Notes: generated from the sequence alone by a model not told the origin. 64,000 nucleotides of DNA from Elephas maximus indicus (GCF_024166365.1 NC_064825.1:98594480-98658479), one strand, 5' to 3'. Positions 1 through 10,880 are shown, numbered from the stretch's first letter. Program-made: numbers and translations.

Positions 1-1100
1 CCTTGATTCCTGGATGTGGTAAAAAAAAAAAAAAAAAACAGGTAAAATTGTGCACTACATGTTAGTAAGTAAACACAAGTAAACCCGTTCATACTCTGCT
101 GATTGACTAATCAGCCCCCTAACCTATCCCAATCCTCTTTTGCAAATAGCTTGGATGCAATTCAGACAGTTCTCCAACATCAATTCCATTGACTTCAAGA
201 AATCCTACACCTTTCGCAGGATTTCCAGTTTCACTTTAAATTGATTTACATTTAATTTGCATTGCATTTATCAAATCTTCACACTATAAATCAGCAAAAG
301 CCTGACTTTCACAAAGACACTGGGGTGATGGAAGGAGACAGAGGCTGGGGCTTATCAGTGAAGGATGTCTGATTGGGAACTGATGTTGTGAGTGGTAAGC
401 TCGTTAGTGGATATTTTCATTTGCAAAGCCTTTCCTGCTCAATCTAATAGGACCTCTGTGACTTGCTGAGTAACCCATATATCTGCCACAGGTTCCTACC
501 AAGTTGTGATTTCAAAATAACTAATTCTAAAGAATGGTTGGGCTACTGGGAAGGGGAATCAAGGAGAGCTTTGTTTGGGGACTTAATTAACAAAGTCTTC
601 CAAGCATTATTTTAAGTAAGCTATGATAAATTCCATGCCTACTACCCCCTTTCCAATATCTGTGACAAACAAGAATCTCATAGGCATCAGTTTAAATGTA
701 GGTCTGAAAATGCAAATTTTCTGATGAATTGGAATTTGGGTGACATAAATGGAATGCTAAGGAAACTGAAATCTTAGACACAGGAGGAAATGGGTGAATA
801 ATATATGTGAACTTGCCTGGGGCTTGGGGATGGGGGACACGATGAGGCAAAAACTTAAAGTAAATAAGCTTCAGATGGCAGGTAGAAATAAAAAGATTTG
901 AGAACATTATAAGCCCAGGGTGGAGAAGAAAGAAAATAAGGGATTCAAGGAGCTCAGACATCAATTCACCTGGCTGGGAAGGGCTTAGGACAGTAGCTAT
1001 TTAAAGCGCTATTTGTGGAGAGAAAATCAGTTGGTCATGGACCAGGAGAACGTTGTGTTAACAAGGAAACTTGAGGACTTACACTTGGTACCCCACTGTA
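1..1100. other. Intergenic, nothing recognised
   Basis: AT-rich sequence with a poly-A run at 21-38. I see no coding signal and no repeat family that I can name. Confidence 0.6.
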
Positions 1101-1314
1101 AAGGAGCCCTTATGGCACAACAGCTAAGCGCTTGGCTGCTAACTGAAAACCTGGCGGTTTTAACCCACTCACTGGCTCCGCGTCAGACAGACCTAGTGAT
1201 CTACTCGCATAAAGATTTCCACCTAGAAAACCCTATGGGGTAGTTCTACTCTGTCATATGGGGTCACTGTGAGTTGAAATCGACTCAACAGCATCCAGAG
1301 AACAACAACAACAA
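1101..1314 (+). repeat. AfroSINE, long form
   Basis: tRNA-like head (GGCACAACAGCTAAGCG), a middle block ending AAAACCCTATGGGGTAG and the RTE-type tail (GAGTTGAAATCGACTCAACA) closing in AAC repeats. This is the longer subtype with a spacer between the head and the GGAAACCCTATGGGGCAG block. Confidence 0.85.
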
Positions 1315-1315
1315 A

Positions 1316-1450
1316 CCTACTAGGCAATCATGGTTCAAAGCCTGGCTTAATCCCCTGCACGACCACAAGTAAGTGACTTAACTTCACTGATCTTTTCCTC
1401 ATTAATAAAACGCGAATGTCACTCTCTATTTCAAAGCATTTTGAGGGTTA
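1316..1450 (+). repeat. MIR, left part (split by RTE)
   Basis: MIR core (AAGTGACTTAACTTC, CCTCATTAATAAAA). The MIR tail (ATCTGGCACACATTAG) resumes at about 2340-2395, so the RTE fragment between them inserted into it. Confidence 0.65.
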
Positions 1451-1457
1451 AAAACAA

Positions 1458-2300
1458 TGTCGTTATTGTTGTTAGGTGCTGTTGGGACTATTCCTACTCA
1501 CAGCAACCCTCTGTACAATGGAAGCAAATGATGCCCGGTCCTGTGCCATCCTCACAATCATTGCTATGTTTGAGCCAGTTGTTGCAGTCACTGTGTCAAT
1601 CCATCTCATTGAAGACCTTCCTCTTTTTCACTAACCCTCTGCTTTACCAAGCATGATGTCCTTATCTAGGGACTGGTCCCTCCTGGTAACATGACCAAAG
1701 TACATGAGACAAAGTCTTGTCATTCTCATTTCTGAGGAACATTCTGGCTGTACTTCTTCCAAAACAGATTTGTTCATTCTTCTGGCAATCCGTGGTATAT
1801 TCAACGTTCTTCACCAACACCATAATTCAAAGGCATCAATTCATCTTTGGTCTTCCTTACTCATTGTCCAGCTTTTACATGCACATGAGGCAATTGAAAT
1901 ACCATGACTTGAGTCAGGTGCTCCTTATTCCTTTCCTTTCCGACACTTTAAAGAGGTCTTTTGCAGCAGATTTGCCCAAATCATTTTTTGATTTCTTGAC
2001 TGCTGCTTCCATGGGCATTGACTGTGGATCCAAGTAAAATGAAACCCTTGACAACTTCAATGTTTTCTCCATTTATCATGATGTTGCTTATTGGTCCAGT
2101 TGTGAGGATTTGTGTTTTCTTTATGTTGAGGTGTAACCCATACTGAAGGCCGTAGTTTTGATCTTCATCAGTACATGCTTCACAGGTCTCTTCATTTTCA
2201 TCAACCGAACTTGTGTCACCTACATATCACAGGTTGTTAATGAGTCTTCCTCCAACCCTGATGCCATATTCTTCTTCATATAGTCCAGGTTCTCAGATTA
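1458..2300 (-). mobile_element. RTE (BovB-like) LINE, 5'-truncated 3' part
   Basis: On the minus strand, translation gives reverse-transcriptase-end motifs (YGLHLNIKKTQI, then GPISNIMINGENIEV and GSTVNAHGSSSQEIKK), as in BovB/RTE ORF2. The 3' end carries the same tail as AfroSINE. This is the presumed partner that mobilises AfroSINE. Confidence 0.85.
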
Positions 2301-2404
2301 TATGCTCAGAATAAGAAGCAATACACATGACATCATTATATAGAATATATTGTATCTGGCACACATTAGTCGTTCACTAATTGGTAGCTATGATGATGAT
2401 GATA

Positions 2405-3840
2405 ACGATGATATGAACTGGAACTAAGGTGTAGCCAGCCAACTTTGGGACAGACACAGTGGAATTGTGCTAGGCTGAACCAACAACAGTTACAAATCTC
2501 TGATTCTGTTACAAAGCAGACTTTGCTCTCTATAAAAATGACTGAGGAGCAACAAGCACTAAGAAGTGGGCTGTCAAAGTAATTTTAATATATAGATTCA
2601 GCTTTTTTTTTTTTTCCAAGAAAGTTTTCTCAGTCTATAGTCCTAAATGTTAGCTCTGTTCCATTGTTGTGATTTTCTTCTTCAGGGACTACAATAACCT
2701 GAATATTGTTTCTTCTCCGCCTGTCATCCATTTCCTCTTTAGCAATAGCTCTTTATAGAAGGAGCCCATAGCAGTCTAGAGTTGGGGTAAAGTGAAAAGC
2801 AATACTCCAGTTCCGCAAACACACTCAGAAGTGAAGAGTAGTGACAAAGAGACAGTTCTCCCTGGGTGTGGCTGGACAGTCTTAGCCCAGGAACCAGTCC
2901 ATGCGTATGGGAAGAACTTTTTTGCCCTTCTTGGCATTACGAGATCAATGGCAGGGGGAGAAAAAAAACCATAGCTGTAGTACCAAATCATGGGAAAGGC
3001 AGGGATGTTGAGAGGTGTCTTAAACTAGTAAAGTGCATAAGTATATATAGAGGGAGATTTATATCAAGGAAAGGTGGAGATGGTCACATCATTAGATGAC
3101 TGCCTAACTACTTCATAACTGAGCATCATGGCCCAGCCAAGTTGACACACAACCTTAAGGATCACCGGAGGTAAATTCCTGACTCCCTAAAAATGATGAC
3201 AATAACATCTAAGGCTTGCATCCTGGTCACTCAGCTCTGGTCTGATCGCCTAGAAGCAGAGCCTGAGACAAGGATTCAGGCGCATGTAATTTATTGAGGT
3301 TATAATCTCAGGAGACACTGCAAGGAAGTGAAGGAAGAGGAAAGAGCTGAGCAAGGATGTGATCTCAGGTTAAAGTCTGCCTTGGCCATATACACCAAGG
3401 AGGAGGGCCAATCTCCTAGGTGCTCCCAACAAGGTGGCTCCTGTCAGCCAAGCACAATTCTCCAGAGGATGTCACTGGTGTGGGTTGTTAGCCAAGGCTC
3501 AGAGCAGGTGCAACAGCTGGTAAGAGATCTGGAAAGGGCACCAACAGCTGCTGCCACAGCACTGTTCTAGGTGCTTCTATATTCATAAAAATTCAATGAG
3601 ATTAGGACTGTGCAACACAAAGCGTGAATCTTTATGTAAACTATGAACTTTAGTTTATAATGTCTCAATATTGGTTCATCAATCATAGCAAATGTACCAG
3701 AGGAATGCAAGGTGTTAATAATAGGAAAAAACAGTGTACAGGGAGAAGAGAGGGTATATGGGAACCTTCTGTACTTTCAACACAATTTTTCTGTAAACCT
3801 AAAACTTTTCTTAAAAAAAATAAAGTCTACTAAAAAAGAA
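2405..3840. other. Intergenic, mostly unassigned
   Basis: No gene seen. 3240-3570 has the texture of an old dispersed repeat that I cannot name. Short open frames at 2776-3099 and 3328-3570 match nothing I know. Confidence 0.5.
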
Positions 3841-3841
3841 A

Positions 3842-4000
3842 AAAATCCTATGGGTTTCGCCTGAGTTACAGAAAAGGAAAATGAAGCTCAGATAGTCTAA
3901 ATAACTTGTTCTGTGTCACCCAGCTTTAGTGACACAGCCGGGGCTTGAACTCTGACAGTCTGGTTCCAGAGCCCACACGCCTGGTCATTCTACCTTTGAG
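3842..4000 (-). repeat. MIR
   Basis: Antisense MIR core (GAAAATGAAGCTCAGATAG, TGTGTCACCCAGCTTTAGTG, GGGGCTTGAACTC). Confidence 0.75.
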
Positions 4001-4169
4001 GTACTAAAAGAAGACACTATACACTGGGGAAGAAACAGGTCTGGTACTATTATCAATTTTCAGTTCAAAATTATTTACTCAAACCTAAATTATGATGCTA
4101 GGCAAGTGCTTCAAAACGACATAGTTACAAGAAAACAATACAGCCCTCAGAGGCACAACCTTCAACTGT

Positions 4170-4620
4170 AGTGTTAAACTCTTAGGCTTTGGGTCATAGT
4201 GGCTTGGGCTATAATTCTAGATCAGTCACTTATTTAATAGCTGCTTGGCTTTAGACAGTGGTTAAGCACTCAGCTGCTAACCAAAAGGTTGACAGTTGGG
4301 ACCCACCAGCCACTCTCAGAAGAAAGACGTGGCAGTCTGCTTCTGTAAAGATTTACAGCCTTGGAAACCCTATAGGGCCATCCTACTCTGTTCTATATGG
4401 TTGCTACAAGTTGGAATGAGCTCAACAGCAATGGGTTTGGTTTTTTGGTTTGTTCATGGCCTTGGGCAAGTTTATTAGCTCTCTACTATTCAGTTTCTAA
4501 ATTTGTGAAGTGGGGAGAGTAAGAGTATCCTCTCTTTCAAATCGTCGAGAGGATTACATGAAATAATAGATTTAACATTTGAAATAGTACCTGGAATATA
4601 GCAAGCACTGAATAAATGTT
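4170..4620 (+). repeat. MIR split by an AfroSINE
   Basis: The MIR head lies at 4170-4251; core and tail resume at 4453 (GGCCTTGGGCAAGTTTATTA) and run to the AATAAATGTTGGCT end. Confidence 0.75.
4252..4452 (+). repeat. AfroSINE, long form, nested in MIR
   Basis: Head GTGGTTAAGCACTCAGCTGC, middle block GTCTGCTTCTGTAAAGATTT, tail ending GCAATGGGTTTGGTTTTTTG. Confidence 0.9.
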
Positions 4621-4621
4621 G

Positions 4622-4678
4622 GCTATGAGTTGACTGGCTATGAGTCAGACTCCACTTGACAGCAACTAACAACAACAG
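4622..4678 (+). repeat. AfroSINE/RTE tail fragment
   Basis: Only the 3' tail (GGCTATGAGTCAGACTCCAC and CAGCAACTAACAACAACA), partly repeated (GGCTATGAGT twice). Confidence 0.6.
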
Positions 4679-4693
4679 TTATTTCTACTGAAG

Positions 4694-4877
4694 GGCATTG
4701 GTGGCTCAGTGGTAGAATTCTCACCATGTGAGAGACCTGGGTTCAATTCTTGGCCAATCTGTAATTTATCACAGGGATGGTGCACACCTGGGCAGAGTTT
4801 TCTTCTGTTCTAGCAGGGGCCGCCACAAATCAGGGGCCACCAGGAATCAGGGGCCAACTCTGCGACAGCTAACAACG
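4694..4877 (+). repeat. tRNA-Gly-headed SINE, copy 1
   Basis: The first 70 bases match tRNA-Gly(GCC): A box TGGCTCAGTGG and B box GGTTCAATTC, then CTTGGCCAAT. The body ends in an RTE-type tail (AATCAGGGGCCAACTC, GACAGCTAACAACG). Target copies are TTATTTCTACTG at 4679-4690 and TTATTTCTATTACTG at 4879-4893. Confidence 0.8.
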
Positions 4878-4902
4878 ATTATTTCTATTACTGCTTTAAA
4901 TC

Positions 4903-5011
4903 CAATCACCGTGAATTTAGAAAACCTGAGCTCACATCTCGGCTTTACTCTTGGGTACTTGTGCACCTCTGAGCCTCATTCCCTCAGCTGTAAATGGGCT
5001 TTAGCTAAAGG
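4903..5011 (+). repeat. MIR fragment, left of AfroSINE
   Basis: MIR-like core (GGCTTTACTCTTGGGTACTT, CTCAGCTGTAAATGGGC). An AfroSINE cuts off its right part. Confidence 0.55.
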
Positions 5012-5025
5012 TAGAGCTACCAAAT

Positions 5026-5245
5026 CAACCCACTTCTGTCGAGTCGGTTCCAACTCGTAGCAACTCTATAGGACAGAGTAGAAGTGTCCCATACGGTTTC
5101 TAAGGCTGTATTCTCTACAGAAGCAGACCGCCATGTCTTTCTCCCACGGAGTAGCTGGTGGATTGGAATTGCCAATCTTTCAGCTATCAGTCAAGTGCTT
5201 AACCACTGTACCACTGTGGCTCTTTACCCCACTACCCAGTGCCGT
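5026..5245 (-). repeat. AfroSINE, long form
   Basis: Antisense copy flanked by 14-base target duplications, TAGAGCTACCAAAT, at 5012-5025 and 5246-5259. Confidence 0.92.
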
Positions 5246-5357
5246 TAGAGCTACCAAATAGGACAACATATTAATGCCCTTTCAGAGTAAATAAGACACA
5301 CAATGACAATGCCAGCTTATTATACTCCACTGAATTAAAAAAAACTAAGTATGGACT

Positions 5358-5459
5358 GGAAACTGGTATGGTGGTTAAGAGCTACGGCTGCTAACCAAAA
5401 GGTCAGCAGTTCAAATCCAGAATCAACTCGACAGCAGTGGGTTTTTTCGTTTGTTTGTT
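5358..5459 (+). repeat. AfroSINE, internally deleted (first of a pair)
   Basis: The head runs to GCAGTTCAAATCC and then jumps straight to the tail (AATCAACTCGACAGCAG), so about 70 bases of middle are missing. Flanked by AAGTATGGACTGG at 5347 and 5460. Confidence 0.9.
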
Positions 5460-5469
5460 AAGTATGGAC

Positions 5470-5637
5470 TGGAAACCCTGGAGGTGTAGTGGTTAAGAGC
5501 TACAGCTGCTAACCAAAAGGTCAGCACTTAAGTCTACCAGGCGCTCCTGCGAAACCCTATGGGACAGTTCTACTCTGTCCTAAAGTTTGGCTATGAGTCG
5601 GAATCAACTCGACAGCAATGGGTTTGGTTTGGTTTGG
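5470..5637 (+). repeat. AfroSINE, complete short form (second of a pair)
   Basis: Full head-to-tail copy flanked by AAGTATGGACTGG at 5460-5472 and 5638-5650. Confidence 0.93.
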
Positions 5638-5685
5638 AAGTATGGACTGGCAGGAGGATTCATTTTCCTCTGAGACCCTGTGGGT

Positions 5686-5820
5686 CAGAACTTCTCAAAC
5701 TTTAACTAATATACAAATCACATGGGGACCTTGTTAAACTGCAGACCCAGATTCAACAGGTCTGGGTTGGGGTCTGACATCCACATTTCTTACGGTCCCA
5801 GGTGATACTCATGAAATTCC
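5686..5820 (+). mobile_element. MER5A-like hAT-Charlie MITE
   Basis: Matches the family pattern: AACTTCTCAAACTTTAACTA, CATGGGGACCTTGTTAAACT, CAACAGGTCTGGGTTGGGG, CCCAGGTGATACTCATG. An old non-autonomous DNA transposon. Confidence 0.75.
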
Positions 5821-6384
5821 ACCAGTTCACCTCTCGACCAACAGGGCTGCGGATCCCTCTGGGGTTTAGCAAGAGGCCTACATCCTTGTTTGGGGAAGAA
5901 AACAAGAGATCTTTTGTTGTAAAAACAAATGTCCTAACAGTGCTTGCTGTGTTAGTGATAAACACCAAGAGAAGAGTCAGAAGTCCTTCTGGGGCTAGGG
6001 GGATGAAAGCTTATTTGTGCCCTGAGGGGTGCTTCAGGCTTTCCAATCCAAATGAGGCCTCTCACTCTGAACCATTTCAACCACTCCCAGCGGGCCCTTC
6101 CCACAGTGCAGGCAGTACGATGGAGATTTATTGCCACCTACCGGGAAAGAAGAGTAAGTATATCGTAAAATACTTCACTGATTCCAGCTCTTAAATCTGA
6201 GAAGGGCCAGAGAAGGTGTGGGTATTACAGAACTACAAAGAACCTTGGAAAGTGTAGGTTCAACCCTCTGATCACAGAGTTCAGACCTGGAACATAAACC
6301 GTCTGGGCCTGATGCCATCTCTTCTCTCAGTCTCCTTTGCCAGTTCCCAGAAATGCAGCTGCCATTCCGTGAGGGCTTTATATG

Positions 6385-6590
6385 TGCTATCTAGAGGCTT
6401 GGTATGTTTGATCTCATTTAATCTTCAAAACAGCCCTCAAGCTAAAGACTAGCATTGGCACCCCTTTTGCAGAGGAGAAACTGAGGCTTAGAGAAGTTGA
6501 GGAATTGTTTAGGGTCACTCAGGTCATAGGTAGAGGCCTGGATGTAAACCTGGGAGTGTTGGTCTGCTTCCATAGATTACAGCCTAGCAA
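6385..6590 (-). repeat. MIR
   Basis: Antisense MIR (CTCATTTAATCTTCAAAACA, AGGAGAAACTGAGGCTTAGA, GGGTCACTCAGGTCATAGG). Confidence 0.8.
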
Positions 6591-6706
6591 AGGGTTTGGT
6601 TTCTTGTTTGTTTGTTTTTTGAAGCCTTCTTAAAACCAAACAATAGTTTAGTTTAACTAGTAAAGAATGACTGTGTTCAGCATTGTGCTCTTTTAAGAAC
6701 TACCTA

Positions 6707-6875
6707 AAAACCGAAAACCAAACCCAGTGCCGTCGGGTCAATTCCGACTCATAGCGACCCTGTAGGACAGAGTAGAACTGCCCCATAGAGTTTCCCAGGA
6801 GCTCCTGGCAGATTCAAACTGCCAGCCCTTTGGTTAGCAGCCCTAGCACATAACCACTACGCCACCAGGGTTTCC
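6707..6875 (-). repeat. AfroSINE, short form
   Basis: Complete antisense copy. Target duplication AAGAACTACCTA at 6695-6706 and 6876-6887. Confidence 0.94.
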
Positions 6876-6887
6876 AAGAACTACCTA

Positions 6888-7120
6888 TACAGGATCAAAC
6901 TGACAACTCAGAAGATTAGATAGGAAACTTACGGGGGCAGTGAGTTTATGTTAATGAGGGAGGAGAAACTCAGAAAAAGAGGGTGAGAATGGTTGTACAA
7001 ATCAAAAAATGTAATCAATGTACCAATGTCACTGAATTGTACGTGTAGAAATTGTCGAGTTGGTGTATGTTCTGCTGCGTATATTCTCGACAACAACTAC
7101 AAAAATAAATTACAAAAAAG
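6888..7120 (+). mobile_element. L1 3' end (ancient L1M type)
   Basis: 3' UTR pattern GTCACTGAATTGTACGTGTA followed by GAAATTGTCGAGTTGGTGTA and an A-rich end. The same family end recurs at 33230-33317. Confidence 0.7.
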
Positions 7121-7127
7121 AGAAAAA

Positions 7128-7217
7128 GATTACAGCCTAGGAAACATTATGGGGCAGTCCTACTCTGTCATATAGGGTCACCATGAAGCAGAATCGACTC
7201 AAACAACGCAACAACAA
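7128..7217 (+). repeat. AfroSINE, 5'-truncated
   Basis: Starts in the middle block (GATTACAGCCTAGGAAAC) directly after the L1 A-tail and ends in the usual tail with AAC repeats. Confidence 0.85.
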
Positions 7218-7351
7218 TTTTGCTTCCAAAGCCTGAACCTTCTCCGATACACGAGGGGCAGGCCCAGACCGGATCACCCCTCCACCATGCTGGCCTTTTT
7301 TTTTCCCACCACCTCATGGGCTTTCTCATCTTTCCCACTGTACAACTTTCT

Positions 7352-7712
7352 CATTCCTGTAAAGCAACTTAGTACCTGGGGAAGGGCATCCCCCAGACCT
7401 GGATTCAAGCCCCAACTCTGCCACCCACTAGCTCTGAACTTTGGGAAAGTCATTTAACCTCCCTATTTTTTTTTTTTTTTTTAGCTCTCAAGTTTCTTGT
7501 CCATAAAATGGGTCCAAGCCACCCAATGAGAAAGGCACCGGCTCCAGTGTCAGGCAAAGCTGGGGTCAGATCTGAGTGCCACCTAGCTTCTCTGAACTTC
7601 AGGTTTCTCTTCTATGAAGTGTAACGACTAAATCTGACTTTGATGAGTTGTTAAGAAATTACATGAACTGAAGTTTGCAAGCCACCGGACATATAGAAAA
7701 CACAAAGGGACT
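7352..7712 (+). repeat. Local duplication unit A (two MIR-like blocks)
   Basis: Collinear with 12090-12594: TTCCTG start, MIR block (TTTGGGAAAGTCATTTAACC), second MIR-like block (AACTTCAGGTTTCTCTTCTA) and the same end (GGACATATAGAAAACAC). A T run at 7467-7482 is private to this copy. Confidence 0.75.
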
Positions 7713-7884
7713 AAAATAAGGAAGTCAGCGTTCCCTTCTCTTTTCTTACCTGTCCCCCCATCATCACCACAACATACCCTTAACCTTATTTTTTGAGAAA
7801 TACTCCAAACTTTATGCTTCTTTGTGCTGACCATCAGGCTAAAGAATCTTTCAGTTCTTTCTCCATCCTACAGTGTGCATTCCA

Positions 7885-8095
7885 CCATAGTGGTTGACAG
7901 AACTGCCTCTAAAGTTCAACTGCCTTGGTTCAAATCCTGGTCCCAGCCCTAACCCGTTTTAAGATTTGGGACAAGTTACCTAACCTTGTTAAAGCTCAGT
8001 TTCCTTACCTATAAAATGGGGATTATAGTAATTATCTCCATCTCATGGAGTTACTGTGAAAATTAGAAGTTAGTACATATAAAGTAACCTGCAGA
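7885..8095 (+). repeat. MIR
   Basis: Core GGTTCAAATCCTGGTCCCAG, TTTCCTTACCTATAAAATGG, then TCTCATGGAGTTACTGTGA. Confidence 0.85.
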
Positions 8096-8102
8096 GCCTA
8101 AC

Positions 8103-8350
8103 AGTGTGGTACAGTGGTTAAGTGGGCAATCGCCAGAACTGGGTTGCCCCAGGTTCAAATCTTGGCTTTGCTACTTATTAGTTGTATAGTCTTTGGCGAG
8201 TTCCTCTGGCTCTCTACATCAACGTGTCTTATTTATAAATTGGGGGATGATGATGATGATGTCTCATCTACCAAGGGGAGTGGGCTGGTTGTGAGCAGTT
8301 AAAGAGTCAGCACAGCATTTGGCACATGATAACCGCTCAGCAAATGTTAC
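8103..8350 (+). repeat. MIR
   Basis: Nearly complete: GTACAGTGGTTAAGTGGGC, CCAGGTTCAAATCTTGGC, TTTATAAATTGGGGGATGAT, CATTTGGCACATGATAACCG. It contains a small GAT run. Confidence 0.85.
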
Positions 8351-8631
8351 CTGAGGTCTCTTATCTCAGAGTACTGTCAGAAGATTAAATGATGTAATTC
8401 ATTTAAACCCTGTGTCTCAGTATGTGCTCCATAAATGCTGATAATTATTACTCTCCTTTATTCATACTAGGCTCATAGGAATGAGAGGAAGAGAAAGAGA
8501 GAGGGAAGAAGGAAGACAGGAAAGGAGAACACTTGGAGCCTTAGGCCAGAGGAAAATAGAGCCAATAGTCCCAGTTCTCTGAGTTTAACTTCAAAGTAGG
8601 GATTATAAAGGTAACTGAATTGACACATGGT

Positions 8632-9277
8632 CAGTGGCATCACTAGGGTTGGTGTCACCCATGTGGTAACTCATGGTGTTATCCCTCATGCTAATTACCA
8701 CAATATTACAGCTAAAACACCAGAAAATTTGACAAAATCGGCTTCTATAAAAACACAACAGCAAAGGAAACAACAGTGTGTGCTTGTAGCGCATGTAGAT
8801 GAAACCACGACTTGAAGTGTCATTGCAATTGGGTTATAATGACAGCTGTAACTGAAGCTCCTTAAACCAAAAACACCTGTTGCTGTTGAGTCGATTCCAA
8901 CTTATAGCAACCCTATATGACAGTAGAACTGCTCCATAGGGTTTCCAAGGAACAGCTGGTGGGTTTGAACTGCCGACCTTTGGTTAGCAGCCGAGCTCTT
9001 AATCACTGCGCCACCAGAGCTCCATTAGAAAGTTCAAAAAAGTAAATCAGCACAAAGTTTTAGCCTTGAAGGTATACTGATACATGAAAGCTTAGCTTAT
9101 GAAAATTTTATTGTTGTTATAACTAAGCACAGGGATATTTTTCTAACAAATAATAAATTTCTGCTGAAACACTGCATGAAAATTTTATAGACAGTCATTT
9201 TGGTATCACCCCCTCTGACAATGTCACCCAGTGCAGTCTGCACCCCTCCCCTCCGCACTGCCCTAGTGACGTCACTG
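8632..9277. mobile_element. Non-autonomous DNA transposon (MITE) with inverted ends, split by an AfroSINE
   Basis: The left end CAGTGGCATCACTAGGG and the right end CCCTAGTGACGTCACTG are inverted repeats with two mismatches in 17. The interior is non-coding. Similar elements are, from memory, common in elephant DNA, but I cannot name the family; hAT is possible. No clear target duplication remains. Confidence 0.7.
8864..9024 (-). repeat. AfroSINE, short form, nested in the MITE
   Basis: Complete antisense copy flanked by AGCTCC(T/A)TTA-like sequence on both sides. Confidence 0.92.
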
Positions 9278-9680
9278 CACCCAGTGGCCCCATTGAGCCT
9301 CCAGACTGTTGAACTCTCAGGGCAACATTGCCATTCTCTTCCATCCCACACAATCCCCACGTACCCTTCCATGTCCCTTCCTCCCTCTCTATCCCCTAAG
9401 GCCTCTCTCCCTCAGGTCTACTGCGCAGTGTCTCTCCAGCTCCCCCCTTCTTTGAGGTCCTTCCATCACTTGTACATGTTCTTGCTAACTTATTAAGTTT
9501 CCCAGGCATAGTTCATAGTCTGTTGTTTCAAACTCTTAGGTGAAGCTACAAGCTTTGATGGTCTCCTCCCCTTCTCTTTCTTTCCTGAAGATGGTGCTCA
9601 CTAAACTTCTGGCAAGCCTTCGTCCATGTTAAGGCCAAATGGTGTGGTTTAGGAAGATTCAAGTAAATAATTCCCGCTTA
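9278..9680. other. Intergenic, nothing recognised
   Basis: C/T-rich sequence with open frames on both strands (for example 9200-9496 +) that match no protein I know. Confidence 0.5.
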
Positions 9681-9765
9681 TTCACTCAAGATGTACTTAT
9701 TGAGTACCTTAAAGGACAGACTCTGTGCCAAGCTCTGGGAATACAACAGTGAACACCAAACTATC
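9680..9765 (+). repeat. L2 3' end fragment
   Basis: ACTTATTGAGTACCTTAAAG, TCTGTGCCAAGCTCTGGGAA, TACAACAGTGAACACC follow the L2 consensus. Confidence 0.7.
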
Positions 9766-9770
9766 TAGAA

Positions 9771-10490
9771 CTTTGCTATCTAATAACAGTAGCCACTAGC
9801 TACATGTGGCTATTTAAACTTAAAGTAATTAAAACTAAATAAAATTCAGCTCCTCAGTTTTACAACCCACATTTTAAGTACTCAAAAGCTGCATGTGACT
9901 CTTGGCTACTGTCATGGATTGAGTTTTGTCGCCCAAAAATACCTGTCAACTTGGCTAGGTCATGATTCCCAGTATTGTATGATTGATTGTCTACCATTTT
10001 ATCATCTGATGTGATTTCCCTATGTGTTGTAAATCCTATCACTATGATGTAATAAGATGGATTAGCAGCAGTTATATTGATGAGATCTACAAGATTAGAT
10101 AGTGTCTTAAGCCAATCTCTTTTGAGATATAAAAGAGAGAAGCAAGCAGAGAGACATGGGGGACCTTGTACCACCAAGAAAGCAGTACTGGGAGCAGAGT
10201 TTGTCCTTTGGACCTGAGGTTACTGTGTAGAGAAGCTCCTAGACCAAGAGAAGATTGATGACACAGGCCTTCCTCCAGAGCAGACAGAGAAAGCCTTCCC
10301 CTGGAGCTAATGGCATGAATTTGGGCTTATAGCCCACTAGACTGTGAGAGAATAAATTTCTCATCGTTAAAGCCACCCACTTGTGGTATTTCTGTTATAG
10401 CAGCACTAGATGACCAAGACAGGTACCGTATTAGACAGTGCAGATATAGAACATTTTCATCATTGCAAGAAAGTTCTATCAGAGGGTGCT
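9771..10490. mobile_element. hAT-Charlie-type element split by an LTR
   Basis: The left part (AGCCACTAGCTACATGTGGC to TGTGACTCTTGGCTAC) and the right part (CGTATTAGACAGTGCAGAT to GAAAGTTCTATCAGAGGGTG) join into one known type of mammalian MITE once the LTR at 9910-10421 is set aside. Confidence 0.7.
9910..10421 (+). mobile_element. Solo LTR, MaLR-like, copy A
   Basis: Starts TGTCATGGATTGAG and ends CCAAGACA, with AATAAA at 10351 about 65 bases from the end and a TATAAAA-like box near 10128. Flanks GCTAC / GGTAC suit a 5-base target duplication. It is a fossil LTR without internal sequence. Copies B and C are at 14293 and 59828. Confidence 0.75.
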
Positions 10491-10704
10491 GGCCTACAGA
10501 AGGAGAAAGGCCCTGAACAAGCTCACAAATAAAATGATTAAATAATTTCTTGTCTCAGCACTTCCAGAAAAGTTAGCATCAGCCTTAAAACCCTCTGACA
10601 TACTTAGAAGAAGTCTTGCCTAAAGCTCCTTCTGGTGTTGGGTCTCCCTTATACCTGGGGACCACCATTTCTCAAGTGCCCCCTCCCTGCCTAGACTCAC
10701 AGTG

Positions 10705-10880
10705 CAACACTACAGGATTGGGAAAGTGATTATCTGTATTTTTACAGCTGAGGAAACAGAAGCTGAGAGAAGTTACACCGGGGGGAAATTTGGCTGAAGT
10801 CACACAGAGCCAGTTAACAGTGGAGCCGGCGTTTGAGCCTGGATCTGTCTCAAAGCCTGCTCTGCCTCCCAGCAGAGGAA
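10705..10880 (-). repeat. MIR
   Basis: Antisense MIR (GCTGAGGAAACAGAAGCTGA, GAAGTCACACAGAGCCAG, GTTTGAGCCTGGATCTGTC). Confidence 0.8.

Noticed and set aside
4694-4765. Possible functional tRNA-Gly gene
   Set aside because: The acceptor stem and anticodon arm are altered and the sequence continues into a SINE body with target duplications, so it is a SINE head.
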